14,618 nucleotides of DNA from Flavobacteriales bacterium UBA4474 (GTDB taxonomy: Bacteria > Bacteroidota > Bacteroidia > Flavobacteriales_D > Sanyastnellaceae), in assembly GCA_002389295.1 (NCBI GenBank), contig DGOE01000165.1:1-14618 (forward strand), in the 5' to 3' direction. Under the pieces are notes generated by a model, which worked only from the letters and a program-made list of their open reading frames with translations, was not told the origin of the DNA and did not search any database. Shown here one piece after another: positions 1 through 7,427 of this stretch. Positions within the stretch are counted from its first letter, which is position 1, and each line of letters opens with the position of its first letter. The translations under genes were made by a program, and so were the position numbers.

Positions 1-1463
1 ACCTCGGCGAGGTAATCCATGCCGTGCTTGAAGTCCGGGTGCAGCACATAGTGCGCCAACATGGTGTCGAAAACCCGGCAGGCCACTTTTACGCCTGCGC
101 CCAACATGATCTTGTGGTCATACTTCCAGTTCTGGGCCACCAAAAGCTTGCCAGTGTCTTGGAAAAGGGGGGCAAACTCCGCCAATAGGGCCACCACCTC
201 GGCATCTTCGCGCTGCGGCTGTTCGGGCGCGCCCAGAGGGACGGGCACATACCACCCGGTGCCCGGCTTCGTGGAAAAGCTCATTCCCACCAACCGCGCC
301 GTCCGGGCATCGAGGCCCGTGGTTTCGGTATCAAATGCAAACCGCGCTGTGCCGGCAAGCTCTTCCAACAATGCGGCCCGATCATCTGCTGTTTGGGCGA
401 AGCGGTAATCGGTGAGCGCGGGATCAAATGATGCCAGCCCTCCTTCCTGGTCTGCCTGCACCGCAGTGTCGCCGCCGCCGCCACCGAACAATCCCATCTG
501 CGCTCCGCCGTCTGCCGTGTCCACTTTTGCTGCCGCGCTTGCAGCCCCGCCGGCAGTGGCCGCTGCAGGTACGGCGGCGTCTCCCAGCATCCTGCGGGCG
601 AGGGTTCTGAACTCCAGGTCCTCAAACAGTGGCATCAACTTGGCCGCATCGGGATCCTCTACGAGCATGTCCCCAAAGTCCGGGGTGTACGGAATGTCCG
701 TCACGATGGTGGCCAGCATTTTGGATAGCAGGGCCTGCTCGCGGAAATTCTCTAGGTTCTCCCGCTGCTTGCCTTTCAAGTCCGCCGTGGAATCCAGCAG
801 GATCTCCATGGTGCCGTATTTCGACAGCAACTTGGCCGCGGTCTTGGGGCCAATGCCCGGCACGCCGGGGATGTTGTCCGCGGAGTCGCCCATGAGCCCA
901 AGCAGATCGATGACCTGCTCTGCCCGATCGAGGCCAAAGCGTTCGCACACCTCCGCAGGACCCCAAACTTGTGGCGGATTCCCTTGCCGCCCAGGCCGGT
1001 ACATTTTGACCTTATCGGTGACCAGCTGCGCGAAGTCCTTGTCCGGGGTCATCATGTAGACATCGAACCCTTCCTTTTCGGCGCGTCCAGCCAGGTAGCC
1101 GATCATGTCGTCGGCCTCAAAGCCCGGCTCGGTCACGGTCGGGATTCGCATCGCCTCGGCCAGGGCGTAGATCAATGGCACACTGGCGCGGATGTCCTCG
1201 GGGGTTTCGTCGCGGTTCGCTTTGTACTCGCTGTAGGTCTCGTGCCGAAATGTGGGGCCCGGCGGATCAAACACGATGGCCAAGTGGGTCGGGCGTTCAT
1301 TCTTGAGGATGTCCAACACAGCCGTGGTAAAACCAAAAACAGCGCTGGTATTGACCCCCTTACTGTTGATCCGAGGGTTGCGGATGAAGGCGTAATACGC
1401 CCTGAAGATCAAAGCATAAGCATCTATGAGGAAGAGCTTCTTGTCGGATTCAGCGGTCAGCAT
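1..1463 (-). CDS. polA: DNA polymerase I, N-terminal part (cut by window start)
   Basis: DNA polymerase I removes RNA primers and fills gaps in replication and excision repair. The window holds 487 complete codons: the 5'-nuclease domain, a linker and the start of the 3'-5' exonuclease domain. The polymerase domain lies beyond position 1. The 5'-nuclease domain (about 9-290) keeps the metal-binding acidic residues: D14 in LFLIDAYALIFRAYY, D118/D119 in FEADDMIGYLA, D141/D143 in MTPDKDF, and D193/D196 in GDSADNIPG followed by a helix-hairpin-helix (GVPGIGPKTA). After an Ala/Gly-rich linker (about 295-345), the exonuclease Exo I motif FDTETTGL (D378, E380) and an Exo II-like AQNWKYD are present, so proofreading is probably active. 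The ATG at 1463 is the only good start because an in-frame TAA lies five codons upstream. No clear Shine-Dalgarno is visible. It follows the DUF2480 gene by 56 bp and is probably cotranscribed with it and dxs. Confidence 0.96.
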   Translation of the reverse strand, partial: MLTAESDKKLFLIDAYALIFRAYYAFIRNPRINSKGVNTSAVFGFTTAVLDILKNERPTHLAIVFDPPGPTFRHETYSEYKANRDETPEDIRASVPLIYALAEAMRIPTVTEPGFEADDMIGYLAGRAEKEGFDVYMMTPDKDFAQLVTDKVKMYRPGRQGNPPQVWGPAEVCERFGLDRAEQVIDLLGLMGDSADNIPGVPGIGPKTAAKLLSKYGTMEILLDSTADLKGKQRENLENFREQALLSKMLATIVTDIPYTPDFGDMLVEDPDAAKLMPLFEDLEFRTLARRMLGDAAVPAAATAGGAASAAAKVDTADGGAQMGLFGGGGGDTAVQADQEGGLASFDPALTDYRFAQTADDRAALLEELAGTARFAFDTETTGLDARTARLVGMSFSTKPGTGWYVPVPLGAPEQPQREDAEVVALLAEFAPLFQDTGKLLVAQNWKYDHKIMLGAGVKVACRVFDTMLAHYVLHPDFKHGMDYLAE

Positions 1464-1519
1464 GGGACCGGCAAATTACCGAGACCTCGCCTCAGATTCG
1501 CCCTGAAAGGGGTGCGCAT

Positions 1520-2023
1520 TCACCGCGACTTGTACACGGGAACCGTGCTGCAGGGCTCGCCAAACATCAGGGACTTCACCACGGGCTGCAGGCGCTCCAC
1601 CAAACGCACCGCAGGCCCAGCGCCGGTAGCCAGCCCACAGCCTTTGACCACCACGCGGGCACCTGCATACGGCGTGAGGTCCATGGTCTCCACGAGGCGG
1701 TGCAATACGCCGGCCGCCAAAGCCTCAGGAGAACAGAGGTGCACCGAAGCCGCACTGCCCTGCAACGCAGAAGCCACCAGCATCCACGCCCATTCGGGGA
1801 TGACCGCTTCGGCCGTACAGTGCAAGGCCACGTCCGCTCCGGCGTATGGCGTGAGGTCCAACGTTTTTAACCAATCGCGGTAGGGCTGCTCGCGCAGGAC
1901 CACCCCCTGCCAAAGCTGGGGGGCCAAATCCAAATCGCGCAACGTGCGTCCCTCGAGCTCGGCCGCGAGGTCCAACTGCACGAGGCCACTTTCTTCTACG
2001 CGGTTGCGAATGGCATCTTCCAT
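1520..2023 (-). CDS. DUF2480 family protein
   Basis: This 167-residue cytoplasmic protein matches, from memory, the Bacteroidota-specific DUF2480 family, whose function I do not know. Supporting motifs are ALHCTAEAVIPEWAWMLV (about 66-83), VVVKGCG (124-130) and the C-terminal signature SLMFGEPCSTVPVYK (151-165). There is no signal peptide or membrane segment. The protein contains two similar halves, each introduced by DLTPYAGA (56-63 and 115-122) and followed by a beta-strand-like stretch ending near a cysteine (C69, C129), which suggests a two-fold repeated fold. The ATG at 2023 fits the family N-terminus. The gene starts 39 bp after the dxs stop and ends 56 bp before polA, so it probably shares the dxs transcript. 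The conserved cysteines and the GEPCST motif could bind a metal or act catalytically, but that is inference. Confidence 0.9.
   Translation of the reverse strand: MEDAIRNRVEESGLVQLDLAAELEGRTLRDLDLAPQLWQGVVLREQPYRDWLKTLDLTPYAGADVALHCTAEAVIPEWAWMLVASALQGSAASVHLCSPEALAAGVLHRLVETMDLTPYAGARVVVKGCGLATGAGPAVRLVERLQPVVKSLMFGEPCSTVPVYKSR
1665..1860 (-). repeat. Intragenic 19-bp imperfect duplication in the DUF2480 gene
   Basis: Positions 1665-1683 and 1842-1860 match at 17 of 19 bases; the two differences are at third codon positions. Both copies encode the DLTPYA segment on the minus strand, in the same frame and 177 bp (59 codons) apart. They mark the two halves of the protein and look like remnants of a domain duplication or convergent constraint, not a mobile repeat. 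Confidence 0.7.
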
Positions 2024-2062
2024 GCCACGAAGTTCTGAATAATGCGGGGGTTCACCTGAGGT

Positions 2063-4009
2063 TCAGCCGGCCTGCACCTGGCGGCGCTCAGCAGCGGCCA
2101 TTTTTCGCGCTGTGGCGGCGATGTCCTCGACATTGAACCCACACTCGGTGTAGAGTTCGTCCTGCGTCCCGTGCTCAATGAACGCATCGGGTACACCGAG
2201 CCGGACCACCTTGGCGGTATAGCCTTGGTCAGCGGCAAATTCCAATACCGCACTGCCCATGCCGCCTTGTATGCACCCATCTTCTATGGTGATGACCTTG
2301 TCGAACTTCCCAAACACCTCGTGGAGCATGGTCTCATCGAGGGGCTTCACAAAGCGCATGTCATACATGGCCGCGGAGATGCCTTCGGATTCAAGCATTT
2401 CAGCGGCGCGCAAGGCGTGGTTGCCCAAGTGGCCGATGCCCAGCAAGGCGATGTCCTCGCCGGTCCGCACACGGCGACCGGTGCCCACTTTGACCTTGCG
2501 GAGCGGGGTCTTCCATTCGGTCATGACGCCCTTGCCCCGGGGATAGCGGATGCTGAAGGGACCGTGATCGTCTGCCGAGGCGGTGTGCATGAGGTTGCGC
2601 AACTCCTCTTCATTCATGGGCGCAGCCACAATCATGTTGGGGATGCAGCGCATGAAGGCGAGGTCAAAGACGCCGTGGTGGGTCGGGCCGTCGGCACCGG
2701 CCAATCCGCCGCGGTCCAGACAGAAAACGACGTGCAACTTTTGCAGGGCCACATCGTGCAGCACCTGGTCATAGGCGCGCTGCATGAAGGAACTGTAGAT
2801 GTTGCAGAAGGGGACCAGGCCTTGGGTCGCCATGCCTGCGGAAAAGGTGACGGCGTGCTGCTCGGCGATGCCCACGTCAAATGCGCGGTCGGGCATGGCC
2901 TCCATCATCAACTTCAGGGAGCAACCCGAAGGCATGGCGGGCGTCACGCCGACAATGCGCTCGTCTTTCTCTGCGAGCTCGATGATGGTGTGCCCAAAGA
3001 CATCTTGGTACTTGGGGGGCTCCGGCGACTTGGGAATCACCTTGATGATTTCGCCCGTCTCTTTGTTGAAGAGGCCTGGGGCGTGCCACTTGGTGGGGCT
3101 GCCCGCCTCAGCTGGAGCGTAACCCTTGCCTTTTTTGGTCAGCAGGTGCAGGAGCTTGGGGCCGGGGATGTCCTTGAGGTCGCGGAGGACGTGTTCGACC
3201 TGCTCTACATCGTGTCCATCAATGGGGCCGAAGTAGCGGAAATTGAGCGATTCAAAGAGGTTGGATTGCTGAAGCAAAGACCCCTTGACCATGTCGCTCA
3301 CCTTGGAGACAATGGTCTGGGCGTCGGGTCCAAATTTGGACACTTTGCCCAGCAATTGCCACACTTCATCCTTGACCTTGTTGTAGGTGTGCGATGTCGT
3401 GATGTCGGTCAGGTAGTCCTTCAGCGCGCCCACGTTGGGGTCGATGGACATGCAATTGTCATTGAGGACGACGATCATGTCGTTGTCCTGCCACCCTCCG
3501 TGGTTGAGCCCCTCAAAAGCGAGGCCCGCTGTCATCGCGCCATCGCCAATGACGGCGATGTGTTGTCGCTTATCGCCCTTGAGCTTGTTGGCCACGGACA
3601 TGCCCAACGCGGCACTGATGCTGGTGGAGCTGTGGCCCACGCCAAACGTATCGAACGGACTCTCGCTGCGCTTGGGAAACCCGCTGAGCCCTTTGTGGAT
3701 GCGGTTGGTGTGGAACTGTTCGCGGCGGCCAGTCAAAATCTTGTGGCCGTATGCCTGGTGACCCACATCCCATACAATTTGGTCCTCAGGGGTGTTGAAC
3801 ACGTAGTGCAATGCGACTGTGAGTTCCACCACGCCAAGGCTGGCGCCAAAGTGCCCGCCCTTCTCGCTGACCACATCTACGATGTATTGTCTCAGCTCGT
3901 CACATACTTGCTTGAGGTCCTCCACCTCGAATTGGTTGCGGAGGTCTTTGGGCTCCACGATGCGTCCGAGATAGGGGCCTGGGATGAAGGGGGTGGATGA
4001 ATCAGCCAT
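2063..4009 (-). CDS. dxs: 1-deoxy-D-xylulose-5-phosphate synthase
   Basis: DXS condenses pyruvate and glyceraldehyde 3-phosphate into 1-deoxy-D-xylulose 5-phosphate. This thiamine-diphosphate-dependent step opens the MEP pathway to isoprenoids. The protein has 648 residues, close to the family's usual 620-640. The N-terminal domain shows GGHFGASLG (H53), DVGHQAYGHK (H84), and the thiamine-diphosphate/Mg site GDGAMTAG (155-162) paired with NDN (183-185). The middle transketolase-like domain carries the catalytic glutamate in AEQHAVTFSAG (E383) and LDRGGLAGADGPTHHG (431-446). A transketolase C-terminal domain follows, with EDG at 576-578. All key residues are present. The ATG at 4009 gives a normal N-terminus. 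A TAnnTTTG box lies about 35 bp upstream, suggesting the gene has its own promoter and is not fully dependent on purQ. It is followed closely by the DUF2480 gene and polA. Confidence 0.98.
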   Translation of the reverse strand: MADSSTPFIPGPYLGRIVEPKDLRNQFEVEDLKQVCDELRQYIVDVVSEKGGHFGASLGVVELTVALHYVFNTPEDQIVWDVGHQAYGHKILTGRREQFHTNRIHKGLSGFPKRSESPFDTFGVGHSSTSISAALGMSVANKLKGDKRQHIAVIGDGAMTAGLAFEGLNHGGWQDNDMIVVLNDNCMSIDPNVGALKDYLTDITTSHTYNKVKDEVWQLLGKVSKFGPDAQTIVSKVSDMVKGSLLQQSNLFESLNFRYFGPIDGHDVEQVEHVLRDLKDIPGPKLLHLLTKKGKGYAPAEAGSPTKWHAPGLFNKETGEIIKVIPKSPEPPKYQDVFGHTIIELAEKDERIVGVTPAMPSGCSLKLMMEAMPDRAFDVGIAEQHAVTFSAGMATQGLVPFCNIYSSFMQRAYDQVLHDVALQKLHVVFCLDRGGLAGADGPTHHGVFDLAFMRCIPNMIVAAPMNEEELRNLMHTASADDHGPFSIRYPRGKGVMTEWKTPLRKVKVGTGRRVRTGEDIALLGIGHLGNHALRAAEMLESEGISAAMYDMRFVKPLDETMLHEVFGKFDKVITIEDGCIQGGMGSAVLEFAADQGYTAKVVRLGVPDAFIEHGTQDELYTECGFNVEDIAATARKMAAAERRQVQAG

Positions 4010-4043
4010 GCGTCAGTCCGGAAAATTGCCGGTAGGAGTCAAA

Positions 4044-4051
4044 CAAACTTA
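4044..4051 (-). promoter_or_regulatory. Candidate promoter -7 box for dxs (TAAGTTTG)
   Basis: On the minus strand this octamer is an exact match to TAnnTTTG, the -7 element of Bacteroidota promoters. It sits in the 113-bp gap between purQ and dxs, 34 bp before the dxs ATG, which predicts a leader of roughly 25-30 nt. I see no convincing TTG-type -33 element at the usual distance, so this is a partial match. The rest of the gap holds no open reading frame or obvious structured RNA. Confidence 0.5.
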
Positions 4052-4122
4052 ACCCTTCCATGTTCCGCTCACCGCGTCACACGTTGTCATATTGAATTCT
4101 TTGGGACGCAAATCCCACGCAT

Positions 4123-4818
4123 TCATGACGCCTCCACGGCGGAGGCCAATGCTTCGAGCATGGCGCGGCCATCGGTATTGCCCAAGGCCTCGCTGCACGC
4201 GCGCTCGGGGTGGGGCATCATGCCAAAGACATTGCCCTCTGCGTTGCACACGCCAGCAATGTGGTCCACCGAACCATTGGGGTTGAAATCGTCTCCGATC
4301 TCGCCTTCGGGGCCGCAGTAGCGAAACAAAATCTGATCGCCGTCCTCTATGGCGTCCAGTCCGGCATCGTCAATGGTATAGTTGCCTTCACCATGGGCGA
4401 TGGGGATGCACAGGGGTTGTCCATCGGGCAGCGATGCCGTCATCGGGGCCATGAGCGACTCAGCGCGCAACAACACATTGCGGCAAATGAACTTGCGGCC
4501 TTCATTGTGCCTCAAAGCACCGGGAAGCAAACCCGCCTCACACAGAATTTGGAAGCCGTTGCAGACGCCCAGCACCCGGCCGCCCCGCTTGGCGTGGGCC
4601 ATCACTTCCTCCATGATGGGAGAAAAACGCGCGATGGCTCCGCTGCGGAGGTAATCTCCGTAGCTGAAGCCACCGGGCAAGACGACCAAGTCGACCCCTT
4701 TGAGGTCGCGGTCTTTGTGCCAGAGCCGCTCAACCTGGAACCCGAGTTCCGTGCCGAGGGCATATTCCATGTCGTGGTCGCAATTGGACCCGGGGAAGGT
4801 GATAACGCCGACTTTCAC
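4123..4818 (-). CDS. purQ: Phosphoribosylformylglycinamidine synthase, glutaminase subunit PurQ
   Basis: PurQ releases ammonia from glutamine and passes it to PurL with the help of PurS, converting FGAR to FGAM in de novo purine synthesis. The 231-residue product has the class I glutamine amidotransferase pattern: VITFPGSNCDHD at the N-terminus, LPGGFSYGDYLR, the nucleophile C86 in GVCNGFQILCEAGLLPG, and the His/Glu pair in MMPHPERACSE (H203, E205). I chose the GTG at 4818 because it places the start just before KVGVITFPGSN, as in relatives. The alternative ATG at 4860 would add 14 unconserved residues and lies inside the hairpin of the upstream gene. A free-standing PurQ implies a separate small PurL and a PurS encoded elsewhere, unlike organisms with one long fused PurL. 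No good promoter is evident upstream. The gene ends 113 bp before dxs. Confidence 0.96.
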   Translation of the reverse strand: MKVGVITFPGSNCDHDMEYALGTELGFQVERLWHKDRDLKGVDLVVLPGGFSYGDYLRSGAIARFSPIMEEVMAHAKRGGRVLGVCNGFQILCEAGLLPGALRHNEGRKFICRNVLLRAESLMAPMTASLPDGQPLCIPIAHGEGNYTIDDAGLDAIEDGDQILFRYCGPEGEIGDDFNPNGSVDHIAGVCNAEGNVFGMMPHPERACSEALGNTDGRAMLEALASAVEAS

Positions 4819-4859
4819 GTGAGCGAAGTTCGACAATCCTGTCCGGATTCCGACCCTCA

Positions 4860-4888
4860 TGAAGCGGCCAATTCACCGGGCCGCTTCA
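4860..4888 (-). terminator. Strong hairpin after the secreted-protein gene
   Basis: A perfect 10-bp stem (TGAAGCGGCC paired with GGCCGCTTCA) encloses a 9-nt loop. It begins 4 bp after the TGA of the 830-residue secreted protein. Its position fits a transcription terminator or an mRNA-stabilising 3' end. No uridine tract follows, so it is not a classical intrinsic terminator. It also covers the alternative upstream ATG of purQ, which favours the GTG start for that gene. Confidence 0.55.
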
Positions 4889-4892
4889 GGGG

Positions 4893-7385
4893 TCAACGGG
4901 CCACGCGCCAGGTTTTCTGGCGGCCGCTCTTGTGGCCGCGCCAATGCACAAGCGAGACAGCGGGCATCATTGACGGATCGATGAGGGCAGGTGAACCTGG
5001 CTGACCCGTCGCTTGATAAATCACCCTTCCTGTCAAATCAAACACCTCCACGGTGAAGTCCTCATCGGGGTGTTGTACCTCCCAACCCGCCAAAAGGCGC
5101 TGAATGGTGGCTTCTCCCAACCCGGCTGTCGACCCAATGGAGCTCACGGTTTCCACCGTCACCACCATTTGGTAAGTGTCTGAACAGTAGTCGTTCCACG
5201 CATTTAACCCCACCGTATAGGCGCCCACTGCCGTGTAGGCGTGGATGGGGTTGTCCGCAGTACTCGAAGCGCCGTCGCCGAAATGCCATTGGTAGGCCGT
5301 GGCCCCTGAACTGGTGTTCTCGAAATAGACCTCTGCTTCTCCGTCGATCAAGGCGACAACGGCCAATTCAGTGGCCATGCTGGCCTGCACTTGCGGCGCA
5401 GCGAGCACTTCGACCGAGGTGCTGTCAGAGCAGCCCGCAGCGTCCGTGATGACGGCGTCTAGGACCCCTGCGCTCTCCACTTCAATGGTGGACCCTACAG
5501 CGCCATGCGCCCACTCCACGGTGTACGGTTCAAGCCCGCCTTCGATGTCGAGCGTCACACCACCATGGTCGTCATAGCAACCGATGTGGTCGGGCATGGC
5601 ATCGACACTGAAGGGCGCTATTCCCGAACCGCCTGCGCCGACTTCCACTGTGCGCGAGAGGTCGGCACAGCCATCTGACATGGCCGTCACCGTGTACACC
5701 CCCATAGCCAATCCACTGAAGGTGCCGCCAAGGGAGTCCGACGCGAATGTGCCGGCTGCATTTCCGTCAGCATCGTGCAACACAAAAGTGCTGGCCACGT
5801 CAGGGCCCACCACACTGATGGTGCCATTTGCCGCACTCTCGCATGCCGCATCCATCGCCACGGCCTCCACTCCGCCACCCACAATCAGGTTGAACCGGTG
5901 AATGGCAAGGTTGGATGTGCTCGTAAATGTGTAGTTCAAACTACCGTCCAATGGCGTAGACCATCCGGTTTCGATGTCCTCCAAAGTCAGGCAGACATTG
6001 TCGGGAATGCTCGAAACCGACAGGCTCAATTCTGTTCCAGTCAACGCTTTCGCCAAAATTGGAATGATCATTCCCTCTTCTGCAGCAGTCCGGTTCACCA
6101 TCAAGTTGACACCGTCGTCGCTTTGCGAATAGAGGTCCATGTTGTTCCTCCCACGGAATGCATTGGCAAAGGGCGCGTCTTCCAAGCGGTCGAATTGACT
6201 GCTGCCAGCTCCGATGGCCAGCACACACTGTTCCAAATTGACGCCATCGCTCATTTGAAGAGCCAATGGGTTGAATGATTGTTCGCGCTGCTGTTGTTCG
6301 AATGTAGACCTGCTCACCAGTGAATTGCCATCAAATTGTGCCTCAAAACTGGTGTCGGCAACAGTCCAAAATGCCGCACCCGGTTCATAGAAGCCTCTGT
6401 GTCCGAATTGACCCAAGCCTCCGACTTGCGCCACATAGGTCTGCAAGCTGTCCACCCAATGATAAGTGGCACCCAATGAGCCCGGGCCGGATTGACTGGA
6501 AGCCGTGATGTCGAGGAACCCCGTCATGGGATTGGCCATCAAGTGCCAACCGCGCCAATTCGCACTGGCAGAATTTGCTGTGAAGACCCAAGTCGCATCC
6601 AGAACAGCCTCGCCGGTCACTTCAAAATGATGAAGCCCCTCCGGCAGGCTGCAATTCATGCCCATGCCGGGCTCAAGAATGTCTCCCGAGGACAACTGCT
6701 GATAAGCGGTCTCGCTTTCAATCCAGTGCTTTGCGTAGACGGCGCCGGGAACGTCGAGGAAGGAAGCCACATCCGCTCCGCTCAAACCAGGACCAATGAG
6801 GTGTGTGAATGAAGTGGTTTTGACGTAGTCAAAGCTGCGGGTCAAGCTGCCTTGTACTTCACCGGCTTCTGCTGTCATGCCCGCCAAATCGACCAAAACG
6901 AGTTTGCCGTCTGTTTGCAGCGTGGCGCCCTCCACATCCAATTGGCTGGTGACCGCGACGGTATCGACGAGGGTGACCGCCGTGTGTCCGCAGGCGAGGT
7001 GTTCGAGGGTGGCGGGGCCACAGACCTTGTCGCCTTCACCGTTAAATGCGATCACGCCGCGCCCTTCGATGGTGCCGAGGGAGGCGAGCGAAGCGGTCAA
7101 TTCGACCCGGGCATCTGTCGGAAGAAGCAAGGCCGCGCCTGCCGCGATGGCCAAGCCTTCTGCACGGGCGGTATCGCCTGCCAACAATTCAATTTCGTGG
7201 CCAAATTGAACCGAAACCTCGTTTCCTGTAGAGGGAATGCACGCACAATCCCAAGTGGCAGGTGCTGTCCACAGACCAGATTGCACCGAAGCGATCGGGT
7301 CACCGGCGGCAGCGTTGCCTCCTTCGGGCTGAGCAAGAACGGTCACTGCCGAAAGCAGGAAAACGGGGAGTATGAGGGACTTCAT
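4893..7385 (-). CDS. Large secreted protein with PKD-like and type IX secretion C-terminal regions
   Basis: This 830-residue protein is predicted to be exported and possibly surface-attached; its exact function is unknown. A Sec signal peptide is clear (MKSLILPVFLLSAVTVLAQ, cut near residue 19). The stretch SGLWTAPATWDCACIPS (36-52) and the following beta-rich region resemble the N-termini of many Bacteroidota adhesin-like proteins. Around 279-350, GWHLMANPMTGF and later GAAFWTVAD resemble a beta-sandwich module that often precedes sorting domains. Two SprB-like segments follow (about 505-582 and 591-660, each with paired cysteines), then a PKD-like domain (about 684-745, WHFGDGASSTADNPIHAY). 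The C-terminus (about 770-830, VEVFDLTGRVIY ending KTWRVAR) looks like a type A T9SS sorting domain. The ATG at 7385 directly precedes the signal peptide. It lies 42 bp after the multi-pass membrane gene and is followed by a hairpin. No enzymatic motif is visible, so adhesion or matrix binding is the likeliest role. Confidence 0.9.
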   Translation of the reverse strand: MKSLILPVFLLSAVTVLAQPEGGNAAAGDPIASVQSGLWTAPATWDCACIPSTGNEVSVQFGHEIELLAGDTARAEGLAIAAGAALLLPTDARVELTASLASLGTIEGRGVIAFNGEGDKVCGPATLEHLACGHTAVTLVDTVAVTSQLDVEGATLQTDGKLVLVDLAGMTAEAGEVQGSLTRSFDYVKTTSFTHLIGPGLSGADVASFLDVPGAVYAKHWIESETAYQQLSSGDILEPGMGMNCSLPEGLHHFEVTGEAVLDATWVFTANSASANWRGWHLMANPMTGFLDITASSQSGPGSLGATYHWVDSLQTYVAQVGGLGQFGHRGFYEPGAAFWTVADTSFEAQFDGNSLVSRSTFEQQQREQSFNPLALQMSDGVNLEQCVLAIGAGSSQFDRLEDAPFANAFRGRNNMDLYSQSDDGVNLMVNRTAAEEGMIIPILAKALTGTELSLSVSSIPDNVCLTLEDIETGWSTPLDGSLNYTFTSTSNLAIHRFNLIVGGGVEAVAMDAACESAANGTISVVGPDVASTFVLHDADGNAAGTFASDSLGGTFSGLAMGVYTVTAMSDGCADLSRTVEVGAGGSGIAPFSVDAMPDHIGCYDDHGGVTLDIEGGLEPYTVEWAHGAVGSTIEVESAGVLDAVITDAAGCSDSTSVEVLAAPQVQASMATELAVVALIDGEAEVYFENTSSGATAYQWHFGDGASSTADNPIHAYTAVGAYTVGLNAWNDYCSDTYQMVVTVETVSSIGSTAGLGEATIQRLLAGWEVQHPDEDFTVEVFDLTGRVIYQATGQPGSPALIDPSMMPAVSLVHWRGHKSGRQKTWRVAR

Positions 7386-7402
7386 AGGCCCCCATACGGC
7401 CT
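7386..7402 (-). other. Small hairpin abutting the secreted-protein start codon
   Basis: AGGCC and GGCCT pair across a 7-nt loop immediately upstream of the ATG at 7385. The structure occupies the place of a ribosome binding site and could lower initiation unless opened by translation of the preceding gene. The stem is only 5 bp, so it may be chance. Confidence 0.25.
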
Positions 7403-7427
7403 GCGGTGCGGTAAAGTTTCGCCGACC

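Noticed and set aside
431..590. GCC/GGC-rich tract in polA as a tandem repeat or insertion
   Set aside because: It encodes an in-frame Ala/Gly linker with mixed codons; no repeating unit is maintained.
1472..1478. TAATTTG just before polA as a promoter box
   Set aside because: It is one base short of the TAnnTTTG spacing and polA is close enough to the DUF2480 gene to share its transcript.
1501..1511. CCCT/AGGG mini-hairpin after the DUF2480 gene as a terminator
   Set aside because: A 4-bp stem with a 3-nt loop is too weak and has no U tract.
969..1883. 304-codon plus-strand frame across polA and the DUF2480 gene
   Set aside because: It spans two real minus-strand genes and their spacer and has no recognisable domain.
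2051..2066. GGTTCA/GTTCA direct repeat at the dxs stop
   Set aside because: Two 6-bp copies are expected by chance and form no larger structure.
2171..4000. 609-codon open frame on the plus strand opposite dxs
   Set aside because: It is an antisense shadow of a well-conserved gene in GC-rich DNA; its translation shows no family motif and dxs is certain.
4210..5004. 264-codon plus-strand frame opposite purQ and the end of the secreted-protein gene
   Set aside because: Crosses two genes and a hairpin in antisense; composition explains the open frame.
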